NCBI RefSeq assembly: GCF_000758685.1
Contig: NZ_CP009286.1
Location: forward strand, 526,501-590,500
Reading direction: 5' to 3'
Source: Paenibacillus stellifer
GTDB lineage: Bacteria > Bacillota > Bacilli > Paenibacillales > Paenibacillaceae
DNA: 64,000 nt
Shown: piece by piece, positions 1 through 8,594 of the stretch
How the letters are laid out: the number at the start of each line of letters is the position of its first letter
Position numbering within the stretch: the stretch's first letter is position 1
Notes under the pieces: model-generated
Told to the model about the DNA's origin: nothing
The model's input: the letters and a program-made list of their open reading frames with translations, nothing else
The model's database searches: none
Translations under genes and position numbers: made by a program

Positions 1-114
1 AGCGCGGTAACACGATAGGGCTCCCTTGGCTATCATCGATGCTTCCCAGACACTAAAGATTTCTCCATAATGCATCGGTTCTTCTTTGGGATTGCCACCT
101 AAAATCCCTGTCAT
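1..114 (-). CDS. DUF3231 family protein, N-terminal part (runs off left edge)
   Basis: A 38-codon open frame begins at an ATG (complement 112-114) preceded by a perfect AAGGAGG ribosome binding site at 121-130 and continues past the window edge. The peptide starts MTGILGGNPKEEPMHYGEIF, which I recognise as the N-terminus of DUF3231 proteins, usually long, repeated four-helix-bundle proteins of Bacillales with no firm function. Only about one tenth of a normal family member is visible, so completeness cannot be judged. Confidence 0.7.
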   Translation of the reverse strand, partial: MTGILGGNPKEEPMHYGEIFSVWEASMIAKGALSCYRA

Positions 115-295
115 TAAATAAGCCCTCCTTTAAAGTTAATTTTGAACAAGAATTAGCATGTCCATTAAGAAGGCGGATATTGCATTGGTTTTACATCATT
201 ATGAAATCAATTTTTGGCATGGTTACACTTAGGGATAAAAGGTGACGGATTTTCTTATGATAAATGAATGTTGTTAAGAGTATTGGAGGAATCAA

Positions 296-589
296 ATGTT
301 CATCAATATCATAATGGGATGGTTATTTCCTTGGATGATTGCTTTCGCATTCAATGAAATTGGGTACCATATGAAATGGTGGAGTGTAACTCCTACTGAA
401 GCAGGAATAATTTCATTTATTCCATATAATCTGGGGATATTTCCGGTTATTAGTTGTTTGTTGATTTACGTACGAAAGAAAGTTTCATTAAATCCGATGT
501 TTCTTATCTTTATATTTAGCATCATAAAAACATTGATGGAGTCATGGTGCATAAATCCAACCTTATTAACCAACAATAAGCGAATGTGA
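296..589 (+). CDS. small hypothetical membrane protein, possibly truncated
   Basis: 97 residues with a good GGAGG site 6 bases before the ATG. Three hydrophobic stretches (about residues 4-20, 38-58 and 68-82) indicate an integral membrane protein. The start and the NPTLLTNNKRM tail recall the CBO0543-type family of Bacillales membrane proteins, which are longer, so the C-terminus may be lost. It lies 22 bases upstream of the MFS gene and is probably cotranscribed. The region is AT-rich. No function is claimed. Confidence 0.45.
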   Translation: MFINIIMGWLFPWMIAFAFNEIGYHMKWWSVTPTEAGIISFIPYNLGIFPVISCLLIYVRKKVSLNPMFLIFIFSIIKTLMESWCINPTLLTNNKRM

Positions 590-611
590 ATATAAAAAAG
601 GTGGTTCTTCC

Positions 612-1838
612 ATGAAAGGTACAAAGGGCGCTTTAATTGCTCTTGCTTCCATCCCACTAATCATGACACTTGGAAATTCCATGCTGTTGCCTGTTCTGCC
701 GCAGATCTCTAAAGAACTTGGCATCAATGCTTTTCAAGTCAGTATGATAATCACGGTTTATGGTCTTATAGCCATCTTAATGATTCCAATTGCCGGATAT
801 TTATCCGACCGCTTTGGACGAAAAATTGTTATTTTACCCAGTCTTATTCTTGCTGCCTTGGGCGGAGCAGTTTGTGTTGCAGCAGCCTGGTTTTTAACCG
901 GAGAAAATGCATATTGGGTCATACTAGGGGGACGTTTTCTTCAGGGGATTGGAGCCGCAGGCGCATTCCCGATCGTACTTCCTTTCGTTGGAGATTTGTT
1001 TAAGGATGAGAAACAGGTTAGCAAAGGATTGGGAATCATTGAGACCGCCAATACCTTTGGTAAAGTGTTAAGTCCCATCCTGGGAGCATATCTGGGTACA
1101 TTGTTGTGGTATGCTCCCTTTATTGCGATTCCAGTCCTTTGCTTAATTTCCTTTATGCTAGTTATGTTCTTCGTTAAAAAACCAAAAACAGGGGAACAGT
1201 CGGAAAAAAAGAGCATTGGGCAATTTTTAACCGAAATAAAAGAAATCTTGCACGAGAAGGGCCACTGGCTGTATGCGATATTTACGATTGGCGGAATATG
1301 TATGTTTGCAACTTTCGGAGTGTTGTTCTATTTATCCGAGATACTTGAAGCGAAGTATAACCTCCATGGAGCCACAAAGGGTTTTGTGTTGGCAATCCCG
1401 CTTGCGCTCTTGTGTCTGGCTTCTTACGGGAGCGGAAAAATTATTGGCAAAAACAAGCCACTAATGAAATGGCTGGGGTTCGGTGGAATTGCTGTTCTTA
1501 CGGCAGCGATGCTCATTACTGGTTTTAGTAACAATATTTATTTTATAGTAGGATTCTTATCCTTAAGCGGCATTGGTATTGGAGCGGCATTGCCTTGTAT
1601 GGATGCGTTAATCACGGAGGGGCTTGAAAAAGACAATCGGGGAACAATCACTTCCCTATTTAGCAGTATGAGGTTTATTGGAGTTGCATTGGGGCCGGCG
1701 ATCGTTTCGCTCCTGATGAACCGTGGACATTGGGTTTTATTCGGCACAATGGCAGGGGTAGGTGTAATCGGTGTACTGCTGTCCTTATTCGCGGTAACTC
1801 CCAGCAAGGGGAAGACAATCAGAAGAAAAGTAACCTAA
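612..1838 (+). CDS. MFS drug:H+ antiporter-like transporter
   Basis: 408 residues with 12 predicted membrane segments. Motif A of the major facilitator superfamily is visible between segments 2 and 3 (GYLSDRFGRK, about residue 63), and the N-terminal helix LGNSMLLPVLPQ is typical of the DHA1 drug exporter group (Bacillus Bmr/YitG-like). It probably expels small toxic compounds using the proton gradient; the substrate cannot be told. An AAGGTGG site precedes the ATG. Length is normal for the family. It ends about 150 bases before an IS remnant. Confidence 0.85.
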   Translation: MKGTKGALIALASIPLIMTLGNSMLLPVLPQISKELGINAFQVSMIITVYGLIAILMIPIAGYLSDRFGRKIVILPSLILAALGGAVCVAAAWFLTGENAYWVILGGRFLQGIGAAGAFPIVLPFVGDLFKDEKQVSKGLGIIETANTFGKVLSPILGAYLGTLLWYAPFIAIPVLCLISFMLVMFFVKKPKTGEQSEKKSIGQFLTEIKEILHEKGHWLYAIFTIGGICMFATFGVLFYLSEILEAKYNLHGATKGFVLAIPLALLCLASYGSGKIIGKNKPLMKWLGFGGIAVLTAAMLITGFSNNIYFIVGFLSLSGIGIGAALPCMDALITEGLEKDNRGTITSLFSSMRFIGVALGPAIVSLLMNRGHWVLFGTMAGVGVIGVLLSLFAVTPSKGKTIRRKVT

Positions 1839-1983
1839 GAGTGAAAAAAGAAAGTTTAATCCGCCGGCGTGTGCGCTAATTCTATAATTTGAGAGGTATG
1901 ATCCGTGTAGGTCGAAACACTCCAATTAAATGATACTTTTGGAAAGGTTCTGGACGATAAAAACGGTTAAACACCCGAATTAT

Positions 1984-2460
1984 TGAGTCATGCTCACTTA
2001 ACGTACGGCGGGCTTAGAATTACTCTGAATTGCTCAAACTTTATTCCTTAATGCCTTGCCGTGCAGCAACAGCTTTACGAAAATGCTCAGGAGCAAGATC
2101 ATAAAGGCTGCCGTGCATCCGACGCTCATTGTAGAATGAAATATAAGACGTAACCGTGCTGCACGCTTCTTGGTAACTTGAGAACTCATTTCGTCTCAGA
2201 CACTCAGTCTTCAGCAAGCTGTGAAACGACTCGATGTGCGCATTCTTGTTCGGCGTCTTGGGCAGAATACGTTCATGAACCGTTTCGTGTGTTAGACAGG
2301 CCTGTTCGAAGAAATGGCTAATAAACTGCGGACCATTATCCGTTCGAATAACCGGTCTCATAACCTGCTGTTTGAATCCGATCATAAACCTTCTTTGTTG
2401 CATAAAAATCCCCTCCATAAGCTCTGCATCTAGCTTACACTGTTAAGTGGACTAGACTCA
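1984..2460 (-). mobile_element. internally deleted IS3-family element with both terminal repeats
   Basis: A 477-bp unit bounded by imperfect inverted repeats: TGAGTCATGCTCACTTAACG at 1984-2003 against TGAGTCTAGTCCACTTAACA on the opposite strand at 2441-2460, 15 of 20 positions alike and TG...CA tips as usual in IS3. Inside is one fused transposase remnant. A complete element would be about 1.2-1.5 kb, so most of orfA and the first part of orfB are gone. I see no convincing target duplication. Confidence 0.6.
2041..2418 (-). pseudogene. IS3-family transposase remnant (orfA start fused to orfB end)
   Basis: 125 codons. The first ~15 residues (MQQRRFMIGFKQQV) resemble the beginning of an IS3 orfA helix-turn-helix protein. 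From RPVIRTDNGPQF onward it is the C-terminal half of an orfB integrase with the second Asp (RTDNGPQF) and the Glu region (NAHIESFHSLLKTE) of the DDE site. The first catalytic Asp is absent, so the product cannot transpose. The join indicates an internal deletion rather than a normal -1 frameshift arrangement. Confidence 0.75.
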
Positions 2461-2746
2461 ATCCAATTTCGGGGCGTAGGCTGCTGCAGACGGTGAATTT
2501 CCACTTTTCGATACCACGTCATCCATACCTTTAGTTGAGTCACATTTCGGATGCCTAACTGCTCCATGATCTCCCGCACCGGAACTCCAGCTAATCTCAT
2601 TTCAATGGCTTTCATCTTAATTTCTACTGGATAGCTAACTCGTGTTGCCAACGCAAAAACACCTCCAAGGTTATCTCCATATCTTACGACATGGTTTCAT
2701 TCTCTTGAAGGTGCTTTGATTTGTCTCACGTTATTGGGTCAGTTCC
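2461..2746 (-). mobile_element. end fragment of a second IS3/IS150-like element
   Basis: Holds the start of an orfA gene (2461-2651, TTG start, MATRVSYPVEIKMKAIEMRL) of the IS150-like type, with helix-turn-helix GVPVREIMEQLGI. The outer end near 2735-2746 reads on the minus strand GGAACTGACCCAATAACG, resembling IS150-group tips. Its frame is cut where the 1984-2460 element begins; the last codons to the stop at 2430 come from that neighbour's terminal repeat. Everything downstream of the first ~58 codons is lost. Confidence 0.6.
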
Positions 2747-2774
2747 GGGGGCCCCCTCCTACTCAATACGAAAA

Positions 2775-3017
2775 TTAATATTCAAATCTCCGATAATATC
2801 TTCTGATTTCAAGGGGATGCTTAAGCTGGTCTTCGAAATGGGCCGCAATTCGTTCATACACCGCGCTTGTCACAAGCGCAGAGAACAATCCTCTGAATCT
2901 CTCATCGGTTCCGGCAAGCTTATAGTCTGTGGTATCAAAGACCGTCACATTTCCGCAGACTTTCCGCAAGTGAGCCAGGAGGAGACGGAAAACGGGTACA
3001 AAATCGAATATCGGCAT
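2775..3017 (-). pseudogene. unrecognised 80-codon frame, probably a gene remnant
   Basis: An open frame of 80 codons with protein-like composition (FRLLLAHLRKVCGNVTVFDT ... ERIAAHFEDQLKHPLEIRRYY). It has no ribosome binding site before its ATG and sits next to IS debris, so it is more likely the broken end of a gene than an expressed one. I do not recognise the family. Confidence 0.3.
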
Positions 3018-3290
3018 TACAGGGGGACAGACATTTTACGAAGCTGAGGGAGGAGTCATTTTCCTTTTTATTGCAAGTAGATGAAGATGGTTACCCCAAA
3101 ACGTTGGTTCAACACGATTACAATTATGTTTTTGTTTTTGGATCACTCTATATCTTCACTATAATAGGCGCGACCGAGATACAACACCCCGTAGCAGGTT
3201 TTTGGCAATCTTCATGATTTCGCTCTATGCCGTATCAAAATTGACGCGAGTTTTTTTGGTAATAGGTGATAAAGAGTAGAAAGGAGAGAG

Positions 3291-3334
3291 GGCTGTGACA
3301 GGTTAGGAGCAAGTTGCCTGTCACAGCCTTTCTT
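3291..3334. terminator. 12-bp perfect hairpin downstream of the isochorismatase gene
   Basis: GGCTGTGACAGG (3291-3302) pairs perfectly with CCTGTCACAGCC (3317-3328) across a 14-base loop, followed on + by TTTCTT. It sits 22 bases past the stop of the minus-strand gene at 3356, so it probably ends that transcript even though its better T-run is on +. The rest of 3018-3355 shows nothing I can assign. Confidence 0.6.
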
Positions 3335-3355
3335 AATGGATTTTTATCGCTCCCA

Positions 3356-3955
3356 TTATATAGATGCCGGATAAGATTGAAGCGCAGCGCAAGCAAGAAT
3401 GTCCTCGGTCGAGCGGATTCTGCCAATACGCGGGAAGATGGCCTTAATTACGTGTTCATGTTCCTCCTCGCTGAATCCGGTCATGGCATCTGTCGCAAAA
3501 ACTACCTGATACCCATGGGCGAAAGCTTCACGCGCAGTGGTATCTACGCCGATACCAGAAGCAATGCCGCAAAGCACGATCGTCGTGATGCCCCGCCGGC
3601 GCAGCTGCAGATCCAAGTCCGTTCCGTAAAATGCTCCCCATTGGCGCTTGGTAATTAAATGATCGGTGTCAGTGACTCCGATCTCGGGCACAATTTCATC
3701 CCATCCAGGCACCAGATTGAAGGTTGGGGGGGCCTGATCCAGCAACGGACGAGGCATGTCTTTGAAGTCTTTCGTGGATACGCGAACAAGCCCAACGAAT
3801 GCGCCTGCCTCACGGAATGCTTGAACCATAGTGGCGGCGCGGGTGACGACTTTCTCTGCCGAGTGGGGGGCATACTGGGTTCCAAGCCACTTTTGCAAGT
3901 CGATTACGATTAATGCCGTCTTAGAAAATTGAAACAAAAGTTCTTCCAAGATCAA
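3356..3955 (-). CDS. isochorismatase-family cysteine hydrolase
   Basis: 199 residues, normal for the family. The catalytic triad is visible: Asp19 in ALIVIDLQ, Lys103 in ITKRQWGAF, Cys129 in [11 protein letters not shown]. The family hydrolyses isochorismate, nicotinamide or other amide/vinyl-ether substrates in the cytoplasm; the substrate cannot be inferred here. It is divergently oriented to the TetR gene at 4089, with 133 AT-rich bases between, so that regulator probably controls it. A strong hairpin follows it. Confidence 0.85.
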   Translation of the reverse strand: MILEELLFQFSKTALIVIDLQKWLGTQYAPHSAEKVVTRAATMVQAFREAGAFVGLVRVSTKDFKDMPRPLLDQAPPTFNLVPGWDEIVPEIGVTDTDHLITKRQWGAFYGTDLDLQLRRRGITTIVLCGIASGIGVDTTAREAFAHGYQVVFATDAMTGFSEEEHEHVIKAIFPRIGRIRSTEDILACAALQSYPASI

Positions 3956-4088
3956 TCACACTCCAACTAAAAAATTGAGTTTGCTTCGGTTTGACCTACA
4001 GTTCGCTATTTTGAATTATGGGTCAATTGACTATATGTTCATAATTTTGTACTATGAGTTTTAAATTGTCAAGTGGAGGATACGTAAG

Positions 4089-4973
4089 ATGAGTGTAACC
4101 AAACAGGATATCATTCGTTCGGCTTCTAAGATGTTTAAAGAAAAAGGGTTTCTGGCGACCTCGATTCAGGAAATTGCTCAGGACTGTTCCATTGCAAAGG
4201 GTTCAGTGTACAAATATTTTCCGTCCAAAGAGGACTTATTGTGCGCGGTTTTCGACGAGTGCCAGACGATTTATTTTGATCGGGCTGAGCACCTGAAACA
4301 AACCGAGACGGGTACTCCCAAGGAGCGGCTCGTCAATCAAATCGTATTTCGCTTTCAGTATTTTATTGAATACAGTCACATTATGGTTGACTTCGTAGAT
4401 CTTCCTATTACGCAGTACGCAACTTTTCGTTCACTAAGGAATCATGTCCGCGCCCGTATGATGGAGTGGCATAGATCTTGGCTGCTTGAAGTTTATGGTG
4501 AGAGAATCGAATCGTTTCTCTGGGATCTAGTTTTTATTTACCGTGCGATCCTGAAGGACTATCTGCAGCGCATCATCTTCGAAATGAAGCAGCTGTCGAT
4601 AGAGGATACAGCATGGTTCATCGTCGATAAAATGGATGCGCTAGTCGAACATATGTCTAGGTCAGGTTCGAAGGGGCTACTTGAACAAAGCGCCTTCACA
4701 AAATTTATTCATTCAGATTCAAAGGATTGGAATAACGAGAAAGAAAGAATTATCGAAGAATTGTTCGGCAGAGTGACCGCGCTGCTTGAGGCTTGGCCCG
4801 GCGGGCTTGCCCGGCGGAGGGAGCTGCAGGAGATTGTTCAATTGCTGGGGACGGAGATCTTTCAGACTCAGCCCAGGAGATCGCTCATTCAGGCGCTTTG
4901 CGCCTACTTGGAACAAGAACAGGAACTGAGAAGTCCAGTCATTCAGTTAAAGCAAATTGTCCTGGAAGAGTGA
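4089..4973 (+). CDS. TetR/AcrR-family transcriptional regulator
   Basis: 294 residues, longer than the usual ~200. The N-terminal helix-turn-helix is clear (residues ~1-48: QDIIRSASKMFKEKGF, TSIQEIAQDCSIAKGSVYKYF). The long C-terminal ligand/dimer region includes a late extension from about residue 200 rich in Leu/Glu. The ATG follows GTGGAGG. Divergent pairing with the isochorismatase-like gene suggests it represses that gene and itself. After its stop the sequence enters an IS fragment, but the C-terminus looks intact. Confidence 0.85.
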   Translation: MSVTKQDIIRSASKMFKEKGFLATSIQEIAQDCSIAKGSVYKYFPSKEDLLCAVFDECQTIYFDRAEHLKQTETGTPKERLVNQIVFRFQYFIEYSHIMVDFVDLPITQYATFRSLRNHVRARMMEWHRSWLLEVYGERIESFLWDLVFIYRAILKDYLQRIIFEMKQLSIEDTAWFIVDKMDALVEHMSRSGSKGLLEQSAFTKFIHSDSKDWNNEKERIIEELFGRVTALLEAWPGGLARRRELQEIVQLLGTEIFQTQPRRSLIQALCAYLEQEQELRSPVIQLKQIVLEE

Positions 4974-5000
4974 GGAAGCCTTATATTACATCATGAGAAC

Positions 5001-5302
5001 GTGTTAAATCGTCAATTTAGGCCGTCCGCTCCAAACGAGGCCTGGGTGGCTGACATTACGTATGTTCCAACGAATGAAGGCTGGCTCTATCTGGCAAGTA
5101 TAATGGATTTGTACAGCCGTAAAATCATTGGGTTGTGCTGAAGAAAGAACTCGTGTACTTGGAAAAATCCACAACACGCGAGCAAGCCAAGAAACGCATT
5201 TTTGAATACATTACCTGCTTCTACAATGGAAAACGAATCCATTCAGCGATTGGGTATTTTACATCCAATGAATACGAACGTATGTACCGAGATGCTGTGT
5301 GA
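5001..5302 (+). pseudogene. IS3-family orfB transposase remnant
   Basis: Translation from 5001 gives [20 protein letters not shown] then [20 protein letters not shown], the first DDE Asp region of an IS3 orfB. It stops at TGA about 5142, and in another frame resumes with the normal C-terminal end of the same protein (KKELVYLEKSTTREQAKK ... FYNGKRIHSAIGY), ending at TGA 5300-5302. The middle third with the second Asp is deleted. No intact terminal repeats were found. Confidence 0.75.
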
Positions 5303-5333
5303 TTTTAAGCGAAAAAGATAAGAGAAGAGCAAC

Positions 5334-5552
5334 ATGAAAAAACTTGAAGGCGGACTGTGGAAGAGCAAATTCATTTTGCCAGAGCATCGTGCGCGTATGG
5401 AGCAAGAGAAGCATGAAGGTCGGCGTCGGGAGAAGCCGGTTTTTGATCAGCAGCAACTGGAAGAGATCGACCGGGCGCTTATTTACAGCCTGAATGAAGG
5501 CGTGCCTGTCACCTTACGGCTGTGGGACCCGTTTGCTGATCGGGTCGCATAG
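5334..5552 (+). CDS. YolD-like protein, probably C-terminally shortened
   Basis: 72 residues beginning MKKLEGGLWKSKFILPEH, the N-terminal signature of YolD-like proteins, with the second conserved part EEIDRALIYSLNEGVPVTLRLWDPF. In Bacillales these small proteins are often next to Y-family DNA polymerase genes (YqjW/UvrX). Typical members are about 110 residues and continue past DPFxD with a Trp-containing segment, absent here. No polymerase gene is next to it. IS debris lies just upstream, so it may be a relic. Confidence 0.6.
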   Translation: MKKLEGGLWKSKFILPEHRARMEQEKHEGRRREKPVFDQQQLEEIDRALIYSLNEGVPVTLRLWDPFADRVA

Positions 5553-5688
5553 GGCTGTCCTTTTTCTTCTAACAAAACTTCTAACGGCTAATGAATATCA
5601 ATAGAACCTTAAGCATACTTAGGGGCAAATGAACTCTTATTTTAATTACTTGTGAGACCTAATTATACCTAGTAGAACCCTGCTGGGT

Positions 5689-5734
5689 CGCACTCGTAAT
5701 GCGTAGGCCGGGGGTTCAATTCCCTTCACCAGCA
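5689..5734 (+). tRNA. 3' half of a tRNA-Thr(CGU) gene (partial)
   Basis: The sequence contains an anticodon arm with loop CTCGTAA (anticodon CGT) closed by CGCA/TGCG at 5689-5703, a T arm with GGTTCAATTCC and the acceptor 3' strand CACCAGCA ending at 5734. No D arm or proper 5' half precedes it; the bases before it read TGCTGGG, a possible scar of the 5' acceptor. Such 3' ends are what site-specific integrases leave as attachment sites. Not expected to make a working tRNA. Confidence 0.6.
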
Positions 5735-5750
5735 TCCTGAGAATGTCAAT

Positions 5751-5790
5751 AACGGCGCGGTTTCCGAGGTTTCGGGAACCGCGCCGTTTT
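5751..5790 (+). terminator. strong GC-rich hairpin after the tRNA fragment
   Basis: AACGGCGCGG(TTTCC) at 5751-5765 pairs with GGGAACCGCGCCGTT at 5774-5788, followed by TT. It looks like the original terminator of the tRNA transcript. Beyond it, up to 6030, is AT-rich sequence in which I see nothing assignable. Confidence 0.7.
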
Positions 5791-6029
5791 GTTGTAAATA
5801 GCTCTTTGTCTACCATTCGTCTACCCTGTAATCGACTAATGTGTTTGCGCTTAGAAAGTTATAAGTAGGCCAAGTTTATCAAGCACATTTAAGAAGTATA
5901 CGAATAAGTGTTGCCTTTAAAATCTGGATACGGTTTTCGGATGAGTTAATCTATTGCATGTTTCTGAACATAATAATGACCCCTCGAAAGGAGCCATGGC
6001 GCTGGCTGAAGATAATTCGGCATAAACTT

Positions 6030-6548
6030 CTAGGAAACCGTTCGATCAATCGCATAGCGCAGTTGAACGACGCCACTGCCGAGAGGTTTGCAGTCCAACA
6101 GCTGCACATGCTTAAAACAATAGTTATCTTTGTCGATTAAGAGATTCAATCCTCTACCTTCCAATACAGGTGCCACATTGAAAATCACTTCGTCTACAAG
6201 TCCTTGCCCCAGGAATGAATTGTGGATTTCCGTACCACCGCTAATAAGAGCGGACCGATGCCCTTTCTCTTCCAGATAATCCAAGGCTTCCTTTGGCGAT
6301 CTTACAACCTTTACTCCCGGAATTGCCGTGGCGCTTTTAGAAACTACAACGATATCAATATCGGCAAAGGGCCCTGGTCCACCGCTGCCGCGCATTCCTT
6401 CGAAGGTCCGACGCCCGACAATGAAGTTTCCTGCTGATTTGGCGTGAGTAAAGAAGTCGTCCAACGCTTCTTTTTTTGGCGGATTTTGGGGGCCGGATTG
6501 TGCATAATTGCCGTTGGCGGTTAAGGTTGCCCATATAACGGATTTCAT
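6030..6548 (-). CDS. dihydrofolate reductase family protein (RibD C-terminal-like)
   Basis: 172 residues from an ATG preceded by GGAGGAG. The frame is open further upstream, but that part lies inside the hydrolase gene, with which this ATG shares an ATGA overlap. The fold is recognisable from VIWATLTANGNYA at the start, FIVGRRTFEGMR (NADPH-site region), VVVSKS, ALISGGTEIHNSFLGQGLVDE and the C-terminal VAPVLEGRGLNL. These NAD(P)H-dependent reductases relate to bacterial YwjB and the RibD reductase domain; the substrate is unknown. Translationally coupled to the upstream hydrolase. Confidence 0.85.
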   Translation of the reverse strand: MKSVIWATLTANGNYAQSGPQNPPKKEALDDFFTHAKSAGNFIVGRRTFEGMRGSGGPGPFADIDIVVVSKSATAIPGVKVVRSPKEALDYLEEKGHRSALISGGTEIHNSFLGQGLVDEVIFNVAPVLEGRGLNLLIDKDNYCFKHVQLLDCKPLGSGVVQLRYAIDRTVS

Positions 6549-7435
6549 AGTCTTACTCCTCCTTCTATTCGTTTCGATAGTGTTCGGATAGCTGCCGCCA
6601 CCCGTTCCGGACGATCTTCTTGAACGTAGTGTGAAGCATCTTCCAGAATCTCGGTTTCGTTCATCGGCAAATATTTTTTCCATTTGGCCATCTGTTCGAG
6701 CGGGAAGCCGGCGCTATCTTTCGTCCCCCACAAAATGTATGCGGGCAAATCGGACAAATTAGACAGTTTTGATTCAATGTCGGCGAGCCACTTTCGCGCT
6801 TTACGGATATACCTTGGAAAAACCCATGTCGGTATCCTGGACTCCGGAGTCGGGAACGGATCTGTATAAGCTTTGCGCAAACGATTCGTGACTTTCTCCG
6901 CATGATATATACCATGAGGGACAATGACTTTGGCGAAAAAATTACGCTGTGTCTGAAGCCAGTACCCGATAGGCCAGCCACCCATGGCGAGCGAGAACAG
7001 TTTCATCGGCAATATTTTCGCGGGCCATGCCCAAGTATTCATCACGACGATGCCGCGCAAGTTATCTCGATGCCGTACCGCGTAGTTGAGGCCGATGGGA
7101 CCTCCCCAATCTTGAACGACTAGAATCAATTCCTTTAGATTCAAATGTTGAATCAGGTCATGAACGGCTTTCGAATGCTCTTGTGGTGTAAACCGGTAGC
7201 CGTCAGGCGCCTTCGACATCCCGAATCCGGGGTAGTCTGGAGCGATAAGGCGGAACTCCGCACGAAGCTCCTTAATTACGTTTCGATAAAGATAAGACCA
7301 AGTAGGGTTTCCGTGCAGGAGAAGAACCGCTGGCCCTTGCCCTTCATCGACGTAGTGGATACAACCGTCGCGGTATGGCAGCCAGCGATCGGTGAACGGG
7401 AACTCCACAGCGTCCAATTCAAACGGTCTATTCAA
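6545..7435 (-). CDS. haloalkane dehalogenase-like alpha/beta hydrolase
   Basis: 296 residues. The catalytic set of the haloalkane dehalogenase/renilla-luciferase branch is visible: oxyanion motif HGNPTWS (41-47), nucleophile Asp109 followed by Trp110 in VVQDWGGPIG, acid Asp240 in WGTKDSAGF, and His269 in DASHYVQED. Trp110 and the NTWAWP segment match the halide-stabilising environment, but enzymes with other activities share these features, so dehalogenation is only a possibility. First gene of a two-gene unit divergent from the HxlR gene. Confidence 0.8.
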   Translation of the reverse strand: MNRPFELDAVEFPFTDRWLPYRDGCIHYVDEGQGPAVLLLHGNPTWSYLYRNVIKELRAEFRLIAPDYPGFGMSKAPDGYRFTPQEHSKAVHDLIQHLNLKELILVVQDWGGPIGLNYAVRHRDNLRGIVVMNTWAWPAKILPMKLFSLAMGGWPIGYWLQTQRNFFAKVIVPHGIYHAEKVTNRLRKAYTDPFPTPESRIPTWVFPRYIRKARKWLADIESKLSNLSDLPAYILWGTKDSAGFPLEQMAKWKKYLPMNETEILEDASHYVQEDRPERVAAAIRTLSKRIEGGVRL

Positions 7436-7562
7436 GAGGACCCCTCCTTTCTAACCAAGGATTCCTTTCCTTGCTTCAAATCTTAAATGATCTGTGGTAC
7501 ATTTGAAAAGTAGTTACATTAAAGTGCAATAGTTTCAAAAAATGAACTATGGAGTGGTCAAA

Positions 7563-7925
7563 ATGATGGATCAATCCTGCCCGGGCACTGTTGAACCTAT
7601 TCTGGAAATCTTGGATAGCAAATGGATGCTTCTTCTCCTATTTGAACTGTTCAACGGAAATCGACGTTTTGGCGAGTTGCGTCGTAAACTGCAACCGATT
7701 AGTCCGAAAACGTTGACCGACCGATTGAGACTGTTAGAGGAAAAAAGAATCGTCACGCGTACACTTTACCCGGGCGTGCCGCTGCATGTCGAATATGACC
7801 TTACCGAGAGCGGGAAGGCGCTGCAACCGATTTTTGAAGCGATGTGGACGTGGACTCAGGAGCATGGCGCATGTCTACGGAACAAGACGATCGAGGGGGA
7901 TCAAGAAGATGAGAGGGTAATGTGA
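7563..7925 (+). CDS. HxlR-family winged-helix regulator
   Basis: About 120 residues. I chose the ATG at 7563 because GGAG lies 7-10 bases upstream; an in-frame ATG at 7542 lacks a site. It carries the N-terminal Cys-Pro (DQSCPGTVEPILEILDSKWM), the winged helix (FGELRRKLQPISPKTLTDRLRLLEE) and the wing (HVEYDLTESG) typical of HxlR/YodB regulators. Some members sense electrophiles or oxidants by that Cys. Divergence from the hydrolase/reductase pair suggests it represses them. Confidence 0.88.
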   Translation: MMDQSCPGTVEPILEILDSKWMLLLLFELFNGNRRFGELRRKLQPISPKTLTDRLRLLEEKRIVTRTLYPGVPLHVEYDLTESGKALQPIFEAMWTWTQEHGACLRNKTIEGDQEDERVM

Positions 7926-7945
7926 ACCTGTGTTTTAAAAATGAA

Positions 7946-7971
7946 AGGGCCATCCCGCAAAGGATGGCCCT
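7946..7971. terminator. hairpin after the HxlR gene
   Basis: AGGGCCATCC (7946-7955) pairs with GGATGGCCCT (7962-7971), loop of 6. The T-run is short on +; a better one lies on the minus side (TTTCATTTTT), so it may work in both directions. Confidence 0.6.
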
Positions 7972-7998
7972 AAAACTTGCTGTTATAGACAGCGCGGA

Positions 7999-8331
7999 TT
8001 CTCTGAACTGCAAAGGATTATGCGGCAGCATCTGTTAACGACTTATTTTCAGCCGATTCTGAATGTCATTTTATGATTTTATCGGGCACACCGACCGTGT
8101 CTTCGTGTTCGAGCTCCTGGTTCTGATCACCCTGGAATGCAGCTTGTTTGGAGCTGTAAGTATCCGGCGCCTGCTGCTGACTGTTGCTGACGTTCGCGCG
8201 GAGATGGGGATTTTTATGAATCCGCTGACAAGTCTCCCGGGCAATCGGATCATCGATGAGGGTTATCCCAATTACATTCAGCTGGAGCAATTCAGTGTGC
8301 TGTACATCGATCTGGATTATTTCAAGTCTTA
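7999..8331 (+). pseudogene. decayed EAL-CBS-GGDEF cyclic-di-GMP protein
   Basis: Translation from 7999 gives FSELQRIMRQHLLTTYFQPI, the entrance of an EAL phosphodiesterase domain. After a frame change at about 8073 the sequence reads VRAEMGIFMNPLTSLPGNR and EQFSVLYIDLDYFKS, the linker and start of a GGDEF domain, then a stop. The bulk of EAL, CBS and GGDEF is deleted. The following 8334-8504 holds an open stretch (LDFAANMAPYLGDNTPTQAM) that I cannot assign. Confidence 0.6.
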
Positions 8332-8594
8332 GTGAGATGCTCATGCTCGACTTCGCGGCGAACATGGCGCCGTACTTGGGGGACAACACTCCTACGCAGG
8401 CGATGATTCCGGTAAGCGTGGGATTGTCCGCTTTCTTCGGCACTTTCCTGTTCTTCAGCTTCGGCGGTCATTATTTTCTCGTTTTTGACAGCGCTCATGG
8501 TTAAACCTAAAGGGTAAAGGGCAAAATAAAACGCCAACAATTATCCCCATTCATGGATTTGAAGGGGATTTTTCATGAAAGCGAGTGGACAAAT

